From: Virgibacillus siamensis
GTDB lineage: Bacteria > Bacillota > Bacilli > Bacillales > Amphibacillaceae
Direction of reading: 5' to 3'
Assembly: GCF_900162695.1 (NCBI RefSeq)
Contig: NZ_FUIH01000007.1
Span: 62,001-126,000, forward strand
DNA length: 64,000 nt
Shown here: positions 24,813 through 33,799 of the stretch, one piece after another
How positions within the stretch are numbered: position 1 is the first letter of the stretch
Layout of the letters: every line of letters begins with the position of its first letter
The notes under the pieces: model-generated
The model's input: the letters and a program-made list of their open reading frames with translations, nothing else
Told to the model about the DNA's origin: nothing
Database searches by the model: none
Program-made: the position numbers and the translations under genes

Positions 24813-24879
24813 TTGTTACGATATTTGTGTCTAACTGGGCATTAGAAACTTAAAAGTGAAAAGGGGAGTGATCATCAAT

Positions 24880-25290
24880 ATGGAGAGTTTTTATGTGGCA
24901 TCAAGTTTCAGAAATTTAAAAGCCGTTCAGTATGTTGCGAAACACTTAAAGAGTAAAGGTTATATTCATACTTATGATTGGACAAAAAATGCAAATGGAA
25001 AAGAAGAACAAACATTTACATTTGAAGACTTGGGGAATATAGGACAAAAAGAGAAAAATGGGGTAATGGAAGCTGACTTTATTGTAGTTTTATTACCAGG
25101 GGGAAAGGGTACTCATACTGAATTTGGTATTGCACTGGGTCAGGGAAAGAGGATTTTTCTTTACTCACCAAATGAAGAGGTAAATAATTTTGAAACAACG
25201 AGTACATTTTATCATCTAGTAGAAGTTGAAAAATGTTTTGGAACACTTGATGGGTTATTGGAACAAGTTACTGCAGCAAAGGTTTCTTAA
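24880..25290 (+). CDS. Nucleoside 2-deoxyribosyltransferase-like protein
   Basis: A 136-residue protein of the PF05014 type: SFYVASSFRNLKAVQYVAK at the start, then VMEADFIVVLLPGGKGTHTE and FGIALGQGKRIFLYS. The last Glu-Phe-Gly segment holds the catalytic Glu in this fold. Members move deoxyribose between bases or hydrolyse nucleotides; related folds also serve in phage defence. The substrate cannot be told. The ATG lies after AAGGGGAGTG; a GTG eight codons upstream overlaps that site. Confidence 0.75.
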   Translation: MESFYVASSFRNLKAVQYVAKHLKSKGYIHTYDWTKNANGKEEQTFTFEDLGNIGQKEKNGVMEADFIVVLLPGGKGTHTEFGIALGQGKRIFLYSPNEEVNNFETTSTFYHLVEVEKCFGTLDGLLEQVTAAKVS

Positions 25291-25358
25291 ATTATCGGGC
25301 GCTATTCCGTAGTAAGGATTAGCGCCTACGTTGGAGTGCATTATAGCATAAAATAAAG
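25291..25358. repeat. GGGCGC folded element, copy 4
   Basis: TTATCGGGCGCTATTCCGTA then GTAAGGATTAGCGCC; the core begins seven bases after the previous stop codon. The right end is degenerate (GAGTGCATTATAGCATAAAA). Confidence 0.78.
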
Positions 25359-25422
25359 GATTATGGACTGGTATATAGAAGTCTAAAAATAGAAGGTGTA
25401 TAAACGAAGGGGGAGAGAGTAA

Positions 25423-26190
25423 ATGAAAACAGCATATTCTGTTACAAATCCTGAATACATAGAAACTGTTGTCAGTGACGGAAACAAAATATTTCCATTC
25501 CTTTTGGATTATAAGGACAATCTTAGAAAATATGGTGAAGTTAATGAACCAAAAGGTATTGTGTTTCATGATTTTGAATCCGCAACATCGGTTTTTTCAG
25601 AAACTCCTTTACCAGCATATACCTCACGTGATCTAATACATTTATGTCCTTCAACTAAAATATGGAAACAGATTTATTTAGGCGCTATTAATGAATCAAA
25701 TAATGAAATGGTTAAATCATATTTTAACGAACTTCAGTTAAAAGATGTAGCGATAATTGCAGCCCATGAATGGACTCATCATCTCAATATATTAAACAAC
25801 TTTGAAGGACTTGATTCAGAAAACATGTGGTTTGAAGAAGGGCTATGTTTTTATTTACCAAGAAAAGTGTTAATGTCAAATGACCAATTGAGGGGAATAA
25901 CAAAAGTTGAAGAAAAATTAATTGAAGAGTTTCAAAAATCTTTTGGAACATATACCTTAAACTTTTTTGGACAGTCTGATGAAGGTGGATTTACTGGTGC
26001 ATTGTATGACTATTGGCGCGCAACTTGGCTAATCACTTATTTAGCTGAAAATTATTTAGAAGGAAATATAGATGGTCTATTAGATTTATTCGAAAAATGG
26101 AAAGGATCGGGAGAACGTCTAATTCAAGATTTTATTGTTTCTGAGTTAAGAATAACCCATGAACAAGCTGAATCTTTTTGGTTAAGTTAG
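25423..26190 (+). CDS. Putative HExxH metallopeptidase-like protein
   Basis: A 255-residue protein with an AAHEWTHHLN motif (His115, Glu116, His119), followed about 18 residues later by MWFEEGLCFY (Glu138/Glu139). HExxH plus a downstream Glu is the zinc set of gluzincin peptidases. No signal peptide is seen, so it probably acts in the cytoplasm. The start ATG follows GGGGGAGAG. A single-gene unit between folded elements. A true protease activity is inferred only from the motif. Confidence 0.65.
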   Translation: MKTAYSVTNPEYIETVVSDGNKIFPFLLDYKDNLRKYGEVNEPKGIVFHDFESATSVFSETPLPAYTSRDLIHLCPSTKIWKQIYLGAINESNNEMVKSYFNELQLKDVAIIAAHEWTHHLNILNNFEGLDSENMWFEEGLCFYLPRKVLMSNDQLRGITKVEEKLIEEFQKSFGTYTLNFFGQSDEGGFTGALYDYWRATWLITYLAENYLEGNIDGLLDLFEKWKGSGERLIQDFIVSELRITHEQAESFWLS

Positions 26191-26201
26191 GGCCGGTTGA
26201 G

Positions 26202-26265
26202 TCTTCCGTTATCGGGCGCAGTTGTTAAATAGGCACCATAACTGATTCGGACCATCATGTCGAGG
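26202..26265. repeat. GGGCGC folded element, copy 5
   Basis: TCTTCCGTTATCGGGCGCAG, then AGGCACC as weak stem partner and CGGACCATCATGTCGAG as right end. Confidence 0.6.
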
Positions 26266-26379
26266 TCATAAGTAAATCAGTTAAACAGAGGAAAGCAGGA
26301 TTTTGACATAAGGATCCAGTTATGTAAATGATGCATTCAATGATATAATGATGTTAGTAAATACAAGGCGGTGTTTAAA

Positions 26380-26658
26380 ATGAATGTAAACCGTGAAGAG
26401 CTAAAACAGTTAATTGACTTTATTCACGAAGAAGATGCAGCTGAAGTATATGATTTTATTGGTTATCTAAACATGAAACGGGAAAGGGAAGCTATTGATC
26501 AATTTGATTTAGACCTATTTACGGAGGATAAGGAACTCATCCGTCAAGTACAGAAAAGTAAGGAAGATCGTACAAATGGACGTATTTACAATCAAGAGCA
26601 GGGTCTAAAATATCTTCAGAACAAAATTAGGGAGTTTGAAAGTGAACAAAACTTATAA
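26380..26658 (+). CDS. Antitoxin of a RelE/ParE-type module
   Basis: A 92-residue acidic, helical protein (REELKQLIDFIHEEDAAEVY at the start) with the layout of an antitoxin: DNA-binding N-terminal part, and a charged C-terminal tail (KYLQNKIREFESEQNL) likely to wrap the toxin. The assignment rests mainly on overlap with a recognisable toxin gene. ATG after AAGGCGGTG; a GTG three codons upstream lies in that site. Confidence 0.65.
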   Translation: MNVNREELKQLIDFIHEEDAAEVYDFIGYLNMKREREAIDQFDLDLFTEDKELIRQVQKSKEDRTNGRIYNQEQGLKYLQNKIREFESEQNL

Positions 26659-26935
26659 CGTTTACTGGTCACAAACTGCCCTTGATGAATTGAGTAATAT
26701 ACTTGCATATCCCCCAGAAGTTAAAGAACGCATTTATATGGATACTTTTGAACGTTTATCATATATGCCCATTTTGACTGCAAAACAAATACCCAATGGG
26801 ACTTTAAAAGGATACTGGGTAAGACTTGGTTTATATCAAGTTATGTTAGTATTTGAAGTTAATGAGGAAGAAGCCGTTGTTTGGATTGATGGTATTAAAC
26901 ATAAGAGAGAAAATGTTTATTGGAAGAAAAGGTAA
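26642..26935 (+). CDS. RelE/ParE-family toxin
   Basis: A 97-residue protein with the RelE/ParE fold pattern: YNVYWSQTALDELSNIL, then PNGTLKGYWVRLGLYQVMLV with the conserved Gly-Arg-Tyr-type strand, and a late VVWIDGIKHKRENVY. It should act on ribosome-bound mRNA or on gyrase and be neutralised by the preceding gene. It overlaps that gene by 17 bases. GTG at 26642 or TTG at 26636 are both possible starts. Confidence 0.78.
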   Translation: MNKTYNVYWSQTALDELSNILAYPPEVKERIYMDTFERLSYMPILTAKQIPNGTLKGYWVRLGLYQVMLVFEVNEEEAVVWIDGIKHKRENVYWKKR

Positions 26936-27133
26936 TTAGTTTGCAGAATTGCCCATGGAAAGAGGCTTCTTATTGAAGGTAATCATCAAAATAAAGAATG
27001 ATTTTAGGGTTATTTTCAATCTTACGCATAAAGGAAAATTTAGAGGAATGATCATGGTAATTACAGCTGTATCTATTAGCTTGTGAGCCATGGTTTATTT
27101 TTTTGGATTTTGTCCATTCAATGGTTTGTAATC
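26936..27133. other. AT-rich gap, no gene seen
   Basis: Holds only very short open stretches. The text around 27058 (GAGGAATGATCATGG) gives a 13-codon reading frame that I do not regard as a gene. Possibly a decayed unit. Confidence 0.5.
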
Positions 27134-27165
27134 TTCTCCAATCGGGCGCTTTCCTTGAAGAAAAA
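27134..27165. repeat. GGGCGC folded element, copy 6 (partial)
   Basis: CTCCAATCGGGCGCTTTCCT: left end and half of the stem only. Confidence 0.6.
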
Positions 27166-27254
27166 AAGTATCCAGAATTGAGGAAGTTAGTGGAAAGATC
27201 ATTCTTATATATTGAATGTGACAGGAGTGGGTTGTTATTAGTAAAACCAAATCA

Positions 27255-28064
27255 ATGGTTGAAATAGTTCCTAGACTTGACCATACAAAGCAGTTTATTG
27301 AGGCAGTGAAATTAAATCCTGAAAAAAGTAGAGAAGAGCTATTCATTGATATTTTTGAAATCTCTAAAGAGGAATTAGAAGCAATGTTGTTCTTCGGAAT
27401 GTTTAGCTTAGATAATGATATTGACTCACTTGAATTACAATTAAATAAGATGCGTAAGCTTGCCAATGAACATTTTATTAAAGAGGAACTAGAGCTTTTA
27501 CAAAAACAATTCCCTTCTAATAGATCCATCCAATTAGAGTTGTTCATACTTGATGAAAATGATGATTTTGTTAAGGAAAAACTTGATGGGGTTTCTGCCT
27601 TTACAGAATGGGATGGTAGGATGTGTTTTGCGGTTCTCCCTGAAGATAATATCCGCACAGCACTGAAATCTGTTATTACTCACGAATATCATCATCACTG
27701 GCGTATAAGTGCTTTGGACATGAATGAAGAGAGCCAGACTTTACTTGACCGATTGATTTTGGAAGGTTTAGCAGAACACTTTGTAAGAATAAAATTAGGG
27801 GAAGTTTATCTTGGACCATACAAAGATGCTCTAACAGAAGACGATGCTAAAACATTATGGAAAAACACATATAAAGAGCATTTATTTGATAAAGGGCAAA
27901 TAACAGATTTATATATGTTTGGAAATAAAGAAAAGGGCTTACCTTTTTGGGGCGGCTATTCTTTAGGATATTACTTGGTAAAGTGGTATCTTGAAAGGAA
28001 TGAAGGTATTTCTATTGAAGAATTAACCTTGCTGCCTTCTGATAAATTTATTGCTTACTTATAG
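27255..28064 (+). CDS. DUF2268-type predicted zinc protease
   Basis: A 269-residue protein with ITHEYHHHWR (His143, Glu144, His147) followed by LILEGLAEHF (Glu170), the zinc-ligand set of DUF2268 predicted proteases of Bacillus. The late WGGYSLGYYLVKWYLE is also typical. There is no signal peptide. The start ATG lacks a good site; GGAGTGGG at 27224 is 24 bases upstream, so an ATT at 27237 is an alternative. Single-gene unit between folded elements. Confidence 0.75.
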   Translation: MVEIVPRLDHTKQFIEAVKLNPEKSREELFIDIFEISKEELEAMLFFGMFSLDNDIDSLELQLNKMRKLANEHFIKEELELLQKQFPSNRSIQLELFILDENDDFVKEKLDGVSAFTEWDGRMCFAVLPEDNIRTALKSVITHEYHHHWRISALDMNEESQTLLDRLILEGLAEHFVRIKLGEVYLGPYKDALTEDDAKTLWKNTYKEHLFDKGQITDLYMFGNKEKGLPFWGGYSLGYYLVKWYLERNEGISIEELTLLPSDKFIAYL

Positions 28065-28140
28065 TACTAACGTGGATATCCCACAATAATAGCGCATCTC
28101 CGTTTTCATTAACTACCGGCTAATATAAGCTTAAGACAAT

Positions 28141-28212
28141 GCTGCAATCGGGCGCTTTCACGGAATAAAGAACAGCGGCTAAAATAATATTGTTGGGCCA
28201 TTTTGTGGAAAA
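28141..28212. repeat. GGGCGC folded element, copy 7 (full length)
   Basis: GCTGCAATCGGGCGCTTTCA, then AATAAAGAACAGCGGC, then TTGTTGGGCCATTTTGTGGA. Its right end contains the likely GTG start of the next gene. Confidence 0.78.
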
Positions 28213-28660
28213 AAAAATAACGAAAGAGGTGACCGAAATATTTTTCACATCAAAAAAAGACGCTACCTATTCCTTGATTTTTTGGGGGACTGTTGTCTTT
28301 GTCTTTTTTAGTATCCTTCTTAGTTTTTCGCTAACTGTACCCGGTATTATCATTGGAATTATTGGTTTAATGGCTATCGGGTTTATGCTATGGATATGGT
28401 TCGGCACTGGTTATCGAATAGAAAACCATGTTATAAAGATTAAAAATGGACCGTTTAGATCAGAAATCGCCATACAGGATATAAATAGTATCGGTAAAAC
28501 AAAAAGCCTTATGGCAACACCTGCTTTATCGGTCGAAAGGTTGACGTTGAGGTATGGCAAATATAGTGAAATGCTGTTATCCCCCAAGAATGAAAAGGAA
28601 TTCGTTGAGTTGCTGTTAGCCAAAAATCCTCAAATAAAACTGATTGAAAAAACATCATAA
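28205..28660 (+). CDS. Bacterial PH-domain membrane protein
   Basis: About 151 residues: two membrane helices (roughly residues 20-40 and 45-65), then a WFGTGYRIENHVIKIKNGPF strand pair and a bacterial PH-like domain ending in NEKEFVELLLAKNP. It resembles the DUF1200/YyaB-type PH proteins of Bacillus. The start is uncertain: GTG at 28205 lies inside the right end of the folded element, and a GTG at 28229 is also possible. No standard ribosome site is seen for either. Confidence 0.6.
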   Translation: MEKKITKEVTEIFFTSKKDATYSLIFWGTVVFVFFSILLSFSLTVPGIIIGIIGLMAIGFMLWIWFGTGYRIENHVIKIKNGPFRSEIAIQDINSIGKTKSLMATPALSVERLTLRYGKYSEMLLSPKNEKEFVELLLAKNPQIKLIEKTS

Positions 28661-28664
28661 GTTA

Positions 28665-28730
28665 AACAATAGGGCGCGATTCACTAATAAAAACCGCGCC
28701 TTAATTGTATATCAGCCAAACCAGGGGTGT
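28665..28730. repeat. GGGCGC folded element, copy 8
   Basis: ACAATAGGGCGCGATTCACT, then AATAAAAACCGCGCC; right end degenerate (AGCCAAACCAGGGG). Confidence 0.7.
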
Positions 28731-28805
28731 TTTGTGTAAAAAATAAAACACATAGTTTGGAGCATTTACTCATTTTAACAATCGCCAATTATAATATTTA
28801 CACTT

Positions 28806-28833
28806 TTGACAAATATTACAGTTCGATTATAAT
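28806..28833 (+). promoter_or_regulatory. Strong sigma-A promoter of the 29-34 kb cluster
   Basis: TTGACA (28806-28811) and TATAAT (28828-28833) are both perfect and 16 bases apart. It would give an untranslated leader of about 190 bases before the first gene. The stretch 28731-29028 holds no gene. Confidence 0.75.
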
Positions 28834-29028
28834 AAAATTGTGAACGTTTACAAAATTTGATTTAATCTTACCGTATCAGTCATTTAATTGATATGTAATC
28901 AAATCAGATGAAACCCTTTTCTTACATAGAATCACAATATTGCAGTCGTTTAAGCCAGACACTTGTAAAATTATGATTTGGGTTTAATGACTCTTTATTA
29001 AAATTTTGTATCGGATGGAGTTTTTAGA

Positions 29029-29931
29029 ATGAAGAAAGTTCTTCCTGTTGTTGTGATTACACTACTAGCCTTAGCATTGGTAGGCATTAAATATTATCCG
29101 CATATAACGCATTTTTTTGCGGATGATTTGGAAAAGGATTCAATTTCAGTTGGTAAAGAGGATGTATCGATAGAGAATACAAAACACAAAGATCCTTTTC
29201 TGAGCGAAACATATCCATTTGGTAGTGAAGATGCTGAAAAGTTTGCCAAAAAACACCCAAAGAAGTTTAGCATTGTGAAGAAAGTGCATTATGCGTGGGA
29301 TCATTTAAAGAATGTGCAGGGTGAATTTGAATGGGGACACACTGGGGGAGAAACTTTTCATGTAACTTTTTATCTGGATTTAATGAAGGAGAGAAACCGG
29401 GTAACTTTAACAAGAAAACGTGAAGGTAAGATTATTGAAATAACTAATCTTCTGTTCAAAGATGGAATCGCTATTCGTCAAAGACCGCAAAAAAATATTT
29501 ATACAAAGCAAAATACAAATGGTGATAAGGGAGATTATTATCACTACTTGGGATGGTCCAATACCACGGTAACAAGTAGTCAGTGGTCCAAGCTTATTTA
29601 TGATAATTATCCCGATTGGAGTTATCATGTTGTTGAGGAAAACGGCATGCAAGTATATAAAATAAAAGGGAACATATCAAAAAGTGTGTCAGAAGTTGCG
29701 GCTGGGCCTTTCCAAATGACAGTTGCCAAGAATACTGGTATTCTTCTAGATTTGAAAACTTTTGGAAATGATGATCAGGTTGACCTTTTTGTAAGAACAA
29801 AGAACCTAAAAATCAATGAAGGTATTAATAACGAAAACGAAGTATTTCAACTGGACATATCAGGTGATAAAAAGGTCTCCAATAAAACATTTAACCTAAG
29901 TTCGGTTGGTGCTGAAGCTGAGAAGAAATAG
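29029..29931 (+). CDS. Membrane-anchored extracellular protein, first gene of the ABC cluster
   Basis: A 300-residue protein with an N-terminal signal anchor (about residues 4-22) and a large outside part. Phrases such as VQGEFEWGHTGGETFHVTFY and GKIIEITNLLFKDGIAIRQR suggest a LolA/RseB-like half-barrel, an inference only. There is no lipobox Cys. The start ATG follows GGATGGAG. Its stop overlaps the leader of the next gene, so it is the first gene of a run of seven. Function unknown. Confidence 0.65.
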   Translation: MKKVLPVVVITLLALALVGIKYYPHITHFFADDLEKDSISVGKEDVSIENTKHKDPFLSETYPFGSEDAEKFAKKHPKKFSIVKKVHYAWDHLKNVQGEFEWGHTGGETFHVTFYLDLMKERNRVTLTRKREGKIIEITNLLFKDGIAIRQRPQKNIYTKQNTNGDKGDYYHYLGWSNTTVTSSQWSKLIYDNYPDWSYHVVEENGMQVYKIKGNISKSVSEVAAGPFQMTVAKNTGILLDLKTFGNDDQVDLFVRTKNLKINEGINNENEVFQLDISGDKKVSNKTFNLSSVGAEAEKK

Positions 29932-29945
29932 TGGGGAATAATAAT

Positions 29946-30725
29946 ATGCTAGTACATAAATATTGCTCCAAAAAAATGGTGTTTTTCAGTATAGGTTATA
30001 TCCTGGTCATTGCGATACTTTGTACTGTCTATGCCGCTAATGGGTTCAGCAATTCGTTGTTTGACTACATTGTCAATCTAAGGTCAGGTGGCAGTATGAG
30101 CGTGTTAACATTCTATGTTGGAGTGTTGCCGACACTCGCCATTCTCATACCAGTTTTAATTGACCAACTGGAAAATGATATTGTTATTACAAGAATAAAA
30201 GAAAAAAGAAAATTGCTGAATCAACATATGGTTTTTGCTGTAATAATGAGTGCTTTGATAACGTTTTTATTAGCGATAACAGGTGTGGTCAGCTCTTTTG
30301 TGGCAGTTGGACATATCGATAATTTATGGCCGACGCAGCAAGGGATGGTCTATCTTATTCTAGAAAATAAAATGCATTTCCCCCTTTATGTAGATCATGT
30401 GACAAGCATGAAAGTTTGGGGCTATTTGCTACTTTCAAGATTTTTAATGACCATTATGATAGCATTTATTATTATTTTGCTAAAAGCTGTTTTACAAAAA
30501 AATGTCTTTGTATTTTTTGTCACGCAGATTGTTTTTTGGGCTGATAGTTTTCTTCCACAAGAATTCAGCCTTTTTACGGGCAAGCTAAGAGTTGGTTTAG
30601 ACACCTGGTTGTCACCTCAAGAACAGGTGTTCAATATTATTTATACCACTTTAGTCATTGTCATACTTTATCTGATTTGTAGTCGCTTGTACAGAAAAAA
30701 GGAATTTTATCAAAAAATAAATTAG
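29946..30725 (+). CDS. ABC-2-like permease subunit 1
   Basis: A 259-residue protein with six membrane helices. After the second helix is a charged loop (DQLENDIVITRIKEKRKLL), the usual position for coupling to an ATPase in ABC-2 exporters. The ATG follows GTGGGGAAT; a GTG five codons earlier overlaps the preceding stop. It is one of four similar-sized membrane genes in a row, probably distant paralogues. Confidence 0.65.
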   Translation: MLVHKYCSKKMVFFSIGYILVIAILCTVYAANGFSNSLFDYIVNLRSGGSMSVLTFYVGVLPTLAILIPVLIDQLENDIVITRIKEKRKLLNQHMVFAVIMSALITFLLAITGVVSSFVAVGHIDNLWPTQQGMVYLILENKMHFPLYVDHVTSMKVWGYLLLSRFLMTIMIAFIIILLKAVLQKNVFVFFVTQIVFWADSFLPQEFSLFTGKLRVGLDTWLSPQEQVFNIIYTTLVIVILYLICSRLYRKKEFYQKIN

Positions 30726-30734
30726 GTGAACTAT

Positions 30735-31517
30735 ATGTTAGGAATGGAAATAAAACGAATCGTAACTCGCCCGGTCTTATATGTATTACTTTTTACAGGC
30801 TTTATTCTGGCACTAATGCCGGTAATTGTGTCATGGCCGGGAAATGTATCAGATGACTATTATATCTTATATCCAAGAAATCCGTTTATAAGCTGGATGT
30901 TTTTTGGAGCCGCCACGTACAACATTTACGTTTTAATATTTCCGTTGTTGGCGGCACTTCCGTATTCAGATGCTTATGCCCAAGATTACAATTCAGGACT
31001 TGTTAAATCCATTTTAACTAAGGTGAATAAACGCAAATATCTCAATATTCGTTTTATAGTTAATTTTATTGTGGGTGGAGTGGTAGCCATTTTCCCACCT
31101 GTTGTTAACTTTTTACTGCAGATGACCGCTTTCCCGGTGATAGAAAACAGTATGTATTATGGAATGAATTCGGTCGGGACGCAATCTTTTATGCCGGAAC
31201 TTTTTTATCATCAACCCTTTCTATACATATTGGTCAGAGTAATCATGTTATTTTTATTGGGAGGTTTGCTCGCATCACTAGGATTGGCACTATCAACGGC
31301 TGTTAAAAACAGATATATTATTCTTGTTTTTCCTTTTCTAGTATTTATGGGACTGGACGTATTGTTTGTCAGTACAGGCTTCGTTAATTACTCTATTTCG
31401 ATGATGTATCTATTCGATGTTCCTTTTCATTGGGGTTTTCCATTATATTTATTAATTGGAACAATCGGAAGTTATGTTTGGTATAAAATTGCTGGTGAAA
31501 AAAATGAAACGATGTAG
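30735..31517 (+). CDS. ABC-2-like permease subunit 2
   Basis: A 260-residue six-helix protein. Its loop after helix two reads YAQDYNSGLVKSILTKVNKR, a clear ABC-2 permease pattern (acidic residue, Ser-Gly, then basic residues). A long outside loop lies before helix four. The ATG follows TTAGGTGAACT. Its 3' end overlaps the next gene by 14 bases, showing tight coupling. Confidence 0.7.
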   Translation: MLGMEIKRIVTRPVLYVLLFTGFILALMPVIVSWPGNVSDDYYILYPRNPFISWMFFGAATYNIYVLIFPLLAALPYSDAYAQDYNSGLVKSILTKVNKRKYLNIRFIVNFIVGGVVAIFPPVVNFLLQMTAFPVIENSMYYGMNSVGTQSFMPELFYHQPFLYILVRVIMLFLLGGLLASLGLALSTAVKNRYIILVFPFLVFMGLDVLFVSTGFVNYSISMMYLFDVPFHWGFPLYLLIGTIGSYVWYKIAGEKNETM

Positions 31518-32307
31518 CATTATACGAATTTCGTATCTGGGGTTAATGTCCATCAAAAGGATTTGGCTTATTGGCTTGCTGTACTGTTTTGCAGTTCTTT
31601 GTTGTCTGTTGCTCATTTCCCAACAAGGTTCCTGGTCTGATTGGGGTATTTTCGATTTAATCGCTGATGTGGGTGGACTTTTGGGGAGTACGAATTTAAA
31701 TATGTTTCTTATTGTTGCAATCCCTTTTATTGTAATCGTATTAACTAGGTTTGTTGATGAAAGTGAACGAAGTGGATTTATATTGGCATTAACGTCACGC
31801 TTTCATATTTGGCATGTACAAGTTGTTTCAGCAATTATGACTTCTTTGATGCTTACATTGTTTGTATTGGTTGTTTCCTTTACCGGTGGCGGAATGCTAA
31901 TTGGATTTGAGAATACCTGGCTTCAGGAAAGTGGTTCAATTGGGCAAGTTGTAAATGACTCTGAACATTTTCTAATGATTGTAGATAATGTGGAAACAAA
32001 CAGAGTCGTAGCAGTGTTATTTATTACGAAATTCCTCGGTTTCCTTATGATTTCTTTTTTGGTGTTATTTCTTAAGCAATTCGTGAAAAATGGTGCCTTA
32101 ATCATGATTATCCTAGTTATTCTTGCGGGCATAGATTATGCCGCCTTGTTGCCAATGCGAATTTTTGTGGGAACTGCCATTTTAACGCTGAGAGATTGGG
32201 TGGAACCGTCTACTACCTTATTTCATTGCAGCTATTTGCTGATATTGTCACTGGTATTGTATGGAGTCACCGGATTAATCTATCAAAGAAAGGACTTCCT
32301 TTCATGA
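31504..32307 (+). CDS. ABC-2-like permease subunit 3
   Basis: A 267-residue six-helix protein with DESERSGFILALTSRFHIW after helix two, again the ABC-2 coupling-loop pattern. The ATG at 31504 follows GCTGGTGAAA within the previous gene. It ends by ATGA overlap with the following gene. An in-frame upstream start would extend far into subunit 2 and is not supported. Confidence 0.68.
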   Translation: MKRCSIIRISYLGLMSIKRIWLIGLLYCFAVLCCLLLISQQGSWSDWGIFDLIADVGGLLGSTNLNMFLIVAIPFIVIVLTRFVDESERSGFILALTSRFHIWHVQVVSAIMTSLMLTLFVLVVSFTGGGMLIGFENTWLQESGSIGQVVNDSEHFLMIVDNVETNRVVAVLFITKFLGFLMISFLVLFLKQFVKNGALIMIILVILAGIDYAALLPMRIFVGTAILTLRDWVEPSTTLFHCSYLLILSLVLYGVTGLIYQRKDFLS

Positions 32308-33116
32308 ACGCCAAGGGTTTTTATAAGCTGTTTATTCGTGATTTAATTAATAGTTGGCAATATGGAAAAATCAAATACCTTGTTTTTTTTACCATAATTA
32401 TATTTTTGTCGACTATGAAAAGCCTTCAAATTAAACAATTTGATGCAAACAGCGTTGGAACATTTTTTCTGTTGCTTCAGGATAATGGGAAAATCAAACA
32501 TATTACCGATTATCAAATCCCATTTTATTGGAATTTTATTCAGTTTTTTATTCTGTTTTTGATTGGAGATTATTTATTTAATGACTTTCAACGAAACAAA
32601 ACGTATGCCTTAATACGGAGTGGTTCAAGGACTGCCTATATTTCAGCAAAAATTTGTTGGATATTCATACAAAACATAATCACAGTGGCATTGTTATTTT
32701 TGGCTATTTATGTTTCATCAGGAGTTGTTTTAAACGACTTTTCCATAGGTATTTCTGATTATTTTCTAACTGCAATTGAACCAGCAATGAATATGGAAAC
32801 GTCGCCTGAACAGCTTTTGTTTCAAATGTTGGTTGGTTTTGTATTAACAAGCGTTGTGTTGTCAGGCATTATATTATTGGGTATGCAGTTTTTTGAGAAA
32901 ATCACGGTGTTTTTCAGTGTGATCTTACTATGTAGCATATCTACTTTTTATGGAAGCAAGTGGTTACCGGCTGTGCATTCCATGATTTTAAAACATCACA
33001 TTTTCAGTCAGAATCTCAGTCTGACGTTTAGTTTTTCTATTATTTACTGCATATTTTTATACGCAATTTTAAGCATTGCTATTGTAATGGTGTTTAGGAA
33101 AAAGGATCATTATTAG
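32304..33116 (+). CDS. ABC-2-like permease subunit 4
   Basis: A 270-residue six-helix protein; the coupling loop is FNDFQRNKTYALIRSGSRTA. It starts with the ATG of an ATGA overlap with subunit 3, so translation is coupled. Eleven bases separate it from the ATPase gene. Four different permease-like subunits with one ATPase gene is unusual; standard ABC-2 exporters use one or two. Confidence 0.68.
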   Translation: MNAKGFYKLFIRDLINSWQYGKIKYLVFFTIIIFLSTMKSLQIKQFDANSVGTFFLLLQDNGKIKHITDYQIPFYWNFIQFFILFLIGDYLFNDFQRNKTYALIRSGSRTAYISAKICWIFIQNIITVALLFLAIYVSSGVVLNDFSIGISDYFLTAIEPAMNMETSPEQLLFQMLVGFVLTSVVLSGIILLGMQFFEKITVFFSVILLCSISTFYGSKWLPAVHSMILKHHIFSQNLSLTFSFSIIYCIFLYAILSIAIVMVFRKKDHY

Positions 33117-33127
33117 GAGGAAAAAAG

Positions 33128-33799
33128 ATGACAGATACAGCCTTCTTGCAAGTGAGTCAGTTGTCAAAAGAAATTAAAAACGAATCTATTTTAAAAGAGA
33201 TCAATCTAACCTTAAGCAAAGGGAGGATTTATGGCTTCAGGGGCAAAAACGGCTCTGGTAAAACAATGTTGTTCAGGGCGTTAAGCGGATTAATTCTTCC
33301 ATCTAAAGGCTCTGTAAAAGTCGATGGTCAGGTACTCGGTAAAGAAATATCCTTTCCATCAAGTGTTGGCGTACTGATAGAAAATCCGGGTTTTATCAAT
33401 GGTTATACCGGGTTTAAGAACTTGAAGTTGCTCGCTGATTTAACAGGAAGAATCAGTGATGAACGCATTAAAGAATCGATACGACTAGTTGGACTCGACC
33501 CGGAAGACAAACGAAAATATCGCAAATACTCACTGGGCATGAAACAAAGATTGGGAATTGCCCAGGCGATTATGGAAGAACCGGATCTTATTATCCTGGA
33601 TGAACCAACTAATGCACTTGATTCAGATGGAGTAGGAGAATTTAAAGAGTTATTGCTGAATTTAAAATCCAAGAATAAATGTATATTATTGGCAAGCCAT
33701 GACAAGGATGAGCTTAATTTTCTTTCCGATATAATTTATTTAATGGAGAATGGAAAAATTATTGATACGTATGACCCGCAAGGTGAAGAAGATGAATAA
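33128..33799 (+). CDS. ABC transporter ATPase
   Basis: A 223-residue ABC ATPase: Walker A GKNGSGKT (39-46), Q-loop-type segment GVLIENPGFINGYTGFKNL, signature YSLGMKQRL and Walker B LIILDEPTNALD, with the switch His in ASHDKDEL. The YSLGMKQRLG signature and short length are typical of ABC-2 exporters of the lantibiotic-immunity and drug-export type. A perfect AGGAGG lies upstream of the ATG. It must serve the four permeases before it. Confidence 0.92.
   Translation: MTDTAFLQVSQLSKEIKNESILKEINLTLSKGRIYGFRGKNGSGKTMLFRALSGLILPSKGSVKVDGQVLGKEISFPSSVGVLIENPGFINGYTGFKNLKLLADLTGRISDERIKESIRLVGLDPEDKRKYRKYSLGMKQRLGIAQAIMEEPDLIILDEPTNALDSDGVGEFKELLLNLKSKNKCILLASHDKDELNFLSDIIYLMENGKIIDTYDPQGEEDE

Noticed and set aside
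27095..27658. 187-codon minus-strand frame
   Set aside because: Opposite strand of the DUF2268 gene; Ser/Asn-rich text typical of a shadow frame.
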